In this document: one piece after another, positions 57,071-64,000 of the stretch
Position numbering within the stretch: position 1 is the first letter of the stretch
Layout: each line of letters opens with the position of its first letter
Origin: Prosthecochloris marina
GTDB taxonomy: Bacteria; Bacteroidota; Chlorobiia; Chlorobiales; Chlorobiaceae
Length of the DNA: 64,000 bases
Assembly (NCBI RefSeq): GCF_003182595.1
Contig: NZ_PDNZ01000003.1
Span: forward strand, 124,001 to 188,000
Direction of reading: 5' to 3'
The notes under the pieces: model-generated
What the model was told of the DNA's origin: nothing
Databases searched by the model: none
Seen by the model: the letters and a program-made list of their open reading frames with translations, nothing else
Program-made: the position numbers and the translations under genes

Positions 57071-57142
57071 ATAGCAATACTATGCTGCTTAACATGCTGG
57101 CACTGAGTGGATAACATTCGTTTTTGCTGCCGGACTCTGCTC

Positions 57143-57313
57143 TCAACTCAACACCTCAAGTCCTTTTCGATCGACAATATCAAGCAACCGCTGGGCGGCG
57201 CCACTTGGCTTTTTTTCTCCCCGTTCCCACTGTTGGACAGTTGTTTTTCCGATACCAAGCATTGCGGCAAATACGGTCTGGCTAACGTGGTTTTCAGCCC
57301 GGATTCGGTGGAT
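57143..57313 (-). pseudogene. Antitoxin remnant (Xre/HigA-like helix-turn-helix)
   Basis: A minus-strand frame ending TGA at 57143 reads HRIRAENHVSQTVFAAML, GIGKTTVQQWERGEKKPSG, AAQRLLDIVDRKGLEVLS. This is the HTH half of NadS/HigA-type antitoxins, which normally start about 40 residues earlier. The start and N-terminal part are missing, and the frame is continuous only with unrelated sequence upstream. It directly follows a toxin fragment in another frame, so the pair has suffered an internal deletion. Confidence 0.7.
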
Positions 57314-57471
57314 GAGACAAATGATTCCGCAACAAGACGAAGCGCCGTTTTGCCTTTATCCAAGATATTGACGCGCTCGTTTTTGGCAAAGGCGTAGAGA
57401 AAAATCAAGGAGCCAGAATCCTGAAAACAGGAAATCAGCCGGCAGTTTTCGGTCTCCAATTGTTTTGTCAT
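57314..57471 (-). pseudogene. Toxin remnant (RelE/HigB-like)
   Basis: A minus-strand frame from ATG 57471 reads MTKQLETENCRLISCFQD then SGSLIFLYAFAKNERVNI and KGKTALRLVAESFVSS. The FLYxFAKNERxNI block is the signature of RelE/HigB-type mRNA interferase toxins paired with HTH antitoxins. The catalytic N-terminal half before it does not match, and the end runs out of frame into the antitoxin remnant. It is broken at both ends. The first bases (AGCTATGACAAAAC) resemble the TTTTGCCATAGCT block of the spacer repeats. Confidence 0.65.
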
Positions 57472-57486
57472 AGCTGGGCACTTGAT

Positions 57487-57527
57487 AGCCAATCACCGGC
57501 GGCTTTAGCCAGCCCCGGTGATTGGCT
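57487..57527. terminator. Perfect 13-bp inverted repeat after the methyltransferase gene
   Basis: AGCCAATCACCGG (57487-57499) pairs with CCGGTGATTGGCT (57515-57527) around a 15-base loop that itself contains GGC/GCC. It lies 42 bases past the minus-strand stop at 57569. No T run follows. It may be a terminator or, given the context, the folded stem of a recombination site. Confidence 0.5.
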
Positions 57528-57568
57528 GATTCGCTGTCCTCTATCGCATCGAAAATAGACGAAACGGC

Positions 57569-58342
57569 TTAGATTTTTTTCCCTATGTAGAATGCGTAGC
57601 CATAATACTCTTTGTACGTATTATACAGCCGAGCCTCATGTTGTTGGTTTGCGATAAATTCCTCGGCAGCTTTATTACCCGCATTTTTCTCCAGGAAACG
57701 TTTATCTGCCTCTACTTTTGGAGCAAAGTAAATTTCCGTCCAGCAGTTTTCGGGCAAAATGAAAGTGGAGACCGGAATGTACCCGGCTTTTTGCATTTGT
57801 GCTACCTTATTGGAGATAGTATCTATTTCCGGATAAACACTCATCCAGAACTCCTCTATCTCAGCAGGGCGTTCCTCCGTAAACCATGTTCCTTCAGAAA
57901 CAGCAATATAACCCCCGGTTTTCAGGAATTTCCGCCATTCATGAAGCCCCCGTTCAAAACCAATATTGTAGATCGCTCCTTCCGACCAGATAAGATCCAA
58001 TTCTTCATCCTGGAAAGGAAGATTATCCATCGATTCAACAATGCCTTTCACTCTATCCTGAAGACCCAGTTTCTCGGCATTTCGGTTGAACAGGTCGATA
58101 AAAGTCGGAAAAATGTCGACACCTGTAATATTCCCCGGGGCGTGCTGCGCTAACACCATTGTCTGCCCACCTGATCCGCAGCCAATGTCTGCAATACGTG
58201 ATTTATCGTCAAGATTATCGATAAAACTCAACGCTTTGATCGTTACTTCAGGGCTGCCTGGCCCCTGTCGTTTCAGGTTTGCAAAATATTCACAGATCAA
58301 TTCCAGATCGAATTCATGAATCGACTTGTTTTCTTCGTTCAT
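57569..58342 (-). CDS. SAM-dependent methyltransferase, class I
   Basis: 257 residues. [20 protein letters not shown] is motif [21 protein letters not shown] motif [20 protein letters not shown] motif III/IV. The tail ([19 protein letters not shown]) is typical of small-molecule methyltransferases of the UbiE-like group. Substrate unknown. It is the most upstream gene of the accessory block. Its 5' region (58343-58527) lacks the shared leader but has GATTAACGTTCGATGAAC about 50 bases before the start. Confidence 0.85.
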   Translation of the reverse strand: MNEENKSIHEFDLELICEYFANLKRQGPGSPEVTIKALSFIDNLDDKSRIADIGCGSGGQTMVLAQHAPGNITGVDIFPTFIDLFNRNAEKLGLQDRVKGIVESMDNLPFQDEELDLIWSEGAIYNIGFERGLHEWRKFLKTGGYIAVSEGTWFTEERPAEIEEFWMSVYPEIDTISNKVAQMQKAGYIPVSTFILPENCWTEIYFAPKVEADKRFLEKNAGNKAAEEFIANQQHEARLYNTYKEYYGYAFYIGKKI

Positions 58343-58527
58343 AATGTCACCTCATCTTTTATCAATTTTACCTTTTTCAGGCATTGGAAAGGTTCATCGA
58401 ACGTTAATCAAGGTTTCCTGAACGATTCAACTCACTGCCAATTCGTGATTGGACCCACCTCTCCACAATGCAACAATCTTGTGTCTCTATACAACACTCC
58501 GAGACACTATTGTATATCCCAATATGC

Positions 58528-59880
58528 TCAATACCTCAACTTTTTCGCGACCGCTTCAGCCGCCTTGATCAAAGGGTATCCGGTCGGAGAACCGGTCAGA
58601 AGCGGATGAGTACCGAATTGCAAGGTCAACACCGAATGAATGGTCATCATGTTTTCGATGATTACGCCTATCACGTTGATCAGTTCGCCGGCGCTTGCTC
58701 CGCCGATGACGGATCCTCCCAGAACAAGGCCTGACTCACGGTTCACGATAAGCTTCACATACTGCTTGCTCACTCCGGGTAGCGTTCCAGGATGCTTGTC
58801 TATCCCTTCCGCCGATCCGGTAACGACGTCGAAACCTCTCTCGATCGCCACATGCTCCGTCACCCCCGCAGCTGCGAATGTCGTCCCCCCGATTGCCGTG
58901 GAAAAAATGGACATGGTGCCTCCGAAGGTTCTCAAACGCGAGAGCTTGTAAAGATTCATACCGGCGATACGTGCTTCAGAACAGGCCGTCGAAGCGAGCA
59001 TCAACCCCTTGGCAATACGAGTAAAAAAAGAAAACTTTTCCGCGCAGTCACCGACGGCAAAAACATCCTTGTTCTCGGTGCGCATATACTCGTCCACCCT
59101 GATTGCACCAAACTCATTGAGTTTTATACCCGCGTCACGGGCCAGTGTGGTGTTTGGAAGATAACCGGTAGCCAGAATCACGGCGTCAGCTTCCAGCAGT
59201 TCTCCTCCGCTCAAGCAAACCCCGGCAACCTGACCGTTGCCTTCTATTTCCTCGACCTTCTCTTCAAGCCTCAATTTGACACCCCCGGCAGTAAGAATTT
59301 CCTCTGCACGGACGGATAGTTCTTCATCGAAAGCCATCTGCAGTACATGCGGCAGCACCTCGACGAGAGTGATATCCTTAGCCTTCTTGCCGAGTTCATC
59401 AGCAATTTCGACACCGATGAAACCTGCTCCGATAATAACAACCTTGCTGCAGGTTTCGAGACGACTCTTCAACGCTGCGAGATATTCACGATCTTTCGGG
59501 ATGGTGAACACATTGTCAAGCTCGGTGCCTTTAAGCCAACCTGGCACTTTCGGTACCGATCCGGTCGCTATAACCAGCTTGTCGTAACAAATTTCAGCCC
59601 CTCCTTTGGTTCTGGCCGTTTTTGCCACTTCATCTATCGAAACAACCTCGTCGATCATGAGTTCTACCCCAGCCTGCTCGATATGGCTGACGGGAATGAC
59701 ATTCTGCTCGACGCCTTTGAGTGTTCCATAAATATAGGGAATCCCACAGGGCACAACCGCTTCGGCCTCCTTTCTGACGATAAGAACCTGTTTGTCCGGG
59801 TAAAAAGCCTTGCCTGTCGTTGCCGCAACGATACCTGCCGCACTACCTCCTATAACCAATACATCGATTTCTTTCTTCAT
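58528..59880 (-). CDS. CoA-disulfide reductase / NADH oxidase-like flavoprotein
   Basis: 450 residues. VLVIGGSAAGIVAATTGKAF binds FAD. VVPCGIPYIYGTL carries the single redox Cys (Cys-Gly-x-Pro-Tyr) of CoA-disulfide reductases and NADH oxidases, and KVVIIGAGFIGVEIADELGK binds NAD(P)H. DVFAVGDCAEKF is the second FAD contact, and the dimerisation domain is present. It reduces CoA disulfide, polysulfide or oxygen using NAD(P)H; in a sulfide-oxidising anaerobe a polysulfide or CoA-persulfide role is reasonable. It is followed after a 181-base gap region by the ferredoxin gene further along the same strand. Confidence 0.87.
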   Translation of the reverse strand: MKKEIDVLVIGGSAAGIVAATTGKAFYPDKQVLIVRKEAEAVVPCGIPYIYGTLKGVEQNVIPVSHIEQAGVELMIDEVVSIDEVAKTARTKGGAEICYDKLVIATGSVPKVPGWLKGTELDNVFTIPKDREYLAALKSRLETCSKVVIIGAGFIGVEIADELGKKAKDITLVEVLPHVLQMAFDEELSVRAEEILTAGGVKLRLEEKVEEIEGNGQVAGVCLSGGELLEADAVILATGYLPNTTLARDAGIKLNEFGAIRVDEYMRTENKDVFAVGDCAEKFSFFTRIAKGLMLASTACSEARIAGMNLYKLSRLRTFGGTMSIFSTAIGGTTFAAAGVTEHVAIERGFDVVTGSAEGIDKHPGTLPGVSKQYVKLIVNRESGLVLGGSVIGGASAGELINVIGVIIENMMTIHSVLTLQFGTHPLLTGSPTGYPLIKAAEAVAKKLRY

Positions 59881-60061
59881 AATCAGTGCTTAAATGGTAA
59901 ATAAATACGAAAGATGTTGTTCAAGAGTAAAACCAGTCGGGGGACAAGGTAGGAAATAACAGCGAAGTCACACCATTCGCTATAAACTTTTTTCATTCAT
60001 GGATTCGTTGTTTCATTTCTCACGATGGCTCACGGAAAAAAGGATGGAGGGGTTAACTGCA

Positions 60062-60574
60062 TTAATCGACATACTCAACGTACTTTTCGAAATCCTCTTT
60101 CGGCGGCAGCTTGATGCCTCCGGAAGTACAAACAGCCACGCAACGGTCGCAGAGTACAAGGCATTTGTAAGGGTGTGCCACAACGAACTTGGGACGTTGG
60201 ATTCCTGCCGGATCAGGTGGGCCCGGCTCGAATACACCGGGCTTGCAGAGCACCTTGCAGTCACCGCAACCGTTACAAAGATCGGGGTTTATGGTGGGAT
60301 ACCATGGAATATCCTCTCTTGGAACAAGAAGCCGCTTTTTCCGCTTCTTTCCCGTTTGTTTCGCCACCGGTACCGGTGAGGATGCCGGAGCTTGTATTGA
60401 CGGTTGCACCACATCCTCCTTCTTCCATACACCGGTGGTATCAACCGACTCGTCCTCACATTTGTCCATAGCCCGCGACTTGAGCATAAGCCGCAGTGAA
60501 CGGACAATCCTGAACATACAACCGTCACACGAAGGCCTCGAACAGCGACCGAAAAAACAATCAAAAAGCAACAT
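60062..60574 (-). CDS. Ferredoxin-like protein with two 4Fe-4S sites
   Basis: 170 residues. An N-terminal Cys-rich start ([14 protein letters not shown]) is followed by a linker rich in Pro/Lys. The ferredoxin part has [17 protein letters not shown] (CX2CX2CX3C) and [18 protein letters not shown] (CX3CX2CX3C), so two clusters are likely, the second with a slightly unusual spacing. A small electron carrier. It begins 18 bases after alaS on the same strand and may be co-transcribed with it. The N-terminal start could be any of several Met codons; the longest is given. Confidence 0.75.
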   Translation of the reverse strand: MLLFDCFFGRCSRPSCDGCMFRIVRSLRLMLKSRAMDKCEDESVDTTGVWKKEDVVQPSIQAPASSPVPVAKQTGKKRKKRLLVPREDIPWYPTINPDLCNGCGDCKVLCKPGVFEPGPPDPAGIQRPKFVVAHPYKCLVLCDRCVAVCTSGGIKLPPKEDFEKYVEYVD

Positions 60575-60592
60575 AACTTAACGCATCTCCCG

Positions 60593-63250
<2,658 letters not shown>

Positions 63251-63333
63251 ATGCTATCTTATATCTTGCTTTTAGCTTGTTATCAGGGGTATACACAGGT
63301 CGACCCCGTCGGAATTTCAAAGCTTAATGTAAC

Positions 63334-63360
63334 AAAAAAGCCCGGGATTTTCGCCCGGCC
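63334..63360 (-). terminator. Hairpin with T6 tail on the minus strand
   Basis: On the minus strand CCGGGCGAAAATCCCGGGC is followed by TTTTTT, the form of a Rho-independent terminator. It points away from alaS's own transcript: it would stop a minus-strand transcript coming from beyond 63400, but only a + strand gene lies there. It may insulate alaS from antisense transcription or be the end of an unseen RNA. The rest of 63251-63452 holds no gene. Confidence 0.5.
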
Positions 63361-63452
63361 AAACCCTTGCCATTCAGAGTGCTGCGGAAGCAATAATTCA
63401 TGTTTTCATTTTTTTTTGATAAACTGTGAGTTACTTCTCAGTAAACGCGGTT

Positions 63453-64000
63453 ATGATTATGAATGAGCTCGAGAACGCATTGGAATGGACGAAACAGCCC
63501 GTACCGGAGTTCCTGCGGGAACTTCACCCGACACAGCAGAAAAAAGCCATCACTTACATTGAAAACCTGGTCAGCTCCAAAACCGACGGGCTGGACGAGT
63601 TGTACCATGCGATCAGTATGATCGTTAAATACATCCCTCATTTCGTGGTTGTCCCCCTGATGGTCGAGCATATCAGGCCTCAGATTGCCGCCGGGGTATG
63701 TAAAAAAATGAGCACCGACCAGGCAACAGGCTATGCCAACGACTTGCCGCTGGAATATTTCAGCCAGGTTTCCCGCCATATCGACAACCAGCTTATGGCT
63801 CAAATTCTCAGTAAGATGAAAAAACACCGGGCGGAAAAATTCATTCATTACGAATTACAACACCATCTTCTGCATATGCTTGATATTGCCGAACATTTGG
63901 ATGAACGAATGCTCGAAGTCGTAGCTAAACGTGTCACTTTACCGGAACACAGTGACGACCTTGTCAATCATCCACACAAAGAGGTTATAGAAAGGCTGAG
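63453..64000 (+). CDS. Hypothetical protein, cut by the right window edge
   Basis: An open frame from ATG 63453 (a second ATG at 63459) runs off the window after 182 residues with no stop. It begins MIMNELENALEWTKQPVPEF and is all-helical with repeated short helices (AAGVCKKMSTDQATGYAND, LSKMKKHRAEKFIHYEL, AEHLDERMLEVVAKRVTL). The pattern of MS/MK-containing 30-40 residue helical repeats is like MgtE N-domain/FliG-type superhelical proteins, but I cannot name a family. Coding preference clearly favours this strand. Confidence 0.7.
   Translation, partial: MIMNELENALEWTKQPVPEFLRELHPTQQKKAITYIENLVSSKTDGLDELYHAISMIVKYIPHFVVVPLMVEHIRPQIAAGVCKKMSTDQATGYANDLPLEYFSQVSRHIDNQLMAQILSKMKKHRAEKFIHYELQHHLLHMLDIAEHLDERMLEVVAKRVTLPEHSDDLVNHPHKEVIERL

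Overview
The window looks like chromosomal DNA from a green sulfur bacterium (Chlorobi; a Chlorobium or Prosthecochloris relative). This is inferred from the mix of genes: Gram-negative envelope genes (MsbA, LpxL-type acyltransferase, heptose adenylyltransferase, TamB, an outer-membrane beta-barrel), a CrtI/CrtISO-type carotenoid oxidoreductase, TrpB2, ClpC, a PTS enzyme I with no other PTS gene in view, and a ferredoxin. Two tRNAs are present (Leu-TAA and Pro-GGG). No rRNA, CRISPR array, intact insertion sequence, integrase or prophage was seen. The species call rests on family recognition, not on a search.

Layout. 1-12.6 kb is a surface-polysaccharide/LPS glycosylation cluster. It has a cut-off gene at the left edge, six GT-B type glycosyltransferases or relatives on the + strand, a TupA-like ATP-grasp gene, an opposing GNAT-like/PP-loop ATPase pair, another GT4 enzyme and a GT2-like enzyme. 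12.6-16.1 kb holds msbA, a lipid A acyltransferase and rfaE2. 16.4-33.9 kb is housekeeping: tamB, coaBC, a family 4 uracil-DNA glycosylase, dnaB, ptsI, ppiD-like, pcm, a DUF123/GIY-YIG-like gene, ftsY, thiL, tRNA-Leu and trpB2. 34.1-50.6 kb continues with clpC, a small unknown, a NadR-like P-loop ATPase, an outer-membrane protein, a two-gene DNA repair/modification pair split by a four-helix-bundle gene, the carotenoid-type oxidoreductase, a GyrI-like protein, tRNA-Pro, an alpha/beta hydrolase, a class A penicillin-binding protein, guaA and serB. 58.5-64 kb holds a CoA-disulfide-reductase-like flavoprotein, a ferredoxin, alaS and a right-edge gene cut by the window.

The accessory part is 50.6-58.4 kb. 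Every gene there is on the minus strand and unrelated in function: a Cys/His-rich unknown, a DUF5131 (Gp37/Gp68) three-Cys protein, its partner TcmP, a 33-residue ORF that overlaps both neighbours, a trypsin-like protease, a DUF169 protein, a GNAT acetyltransferase, wrecked toxin-antitoxin pieces and a SAM methyltransferase. A similar leader of about 40 bp lies just upstream of four of the units and starts at a GTTRRRY-like core. Several units end at an RYYYAAC-like core, so the region has the geometry of an integron-type cassette array without a visible integrase. Two spacers are long imperfect copies of each other and carry the decayed end of a toxin gene. One of them is interrupted by a short element with inverted termini, and a second copy of that element lies at 34 kb between trpB2 and clpC.

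The most interesting signals are this cassette-like array, the protease/small ORF/TcmP/DUF5131 operon inside it, and the 140-180 bp non-autonomous repeat.
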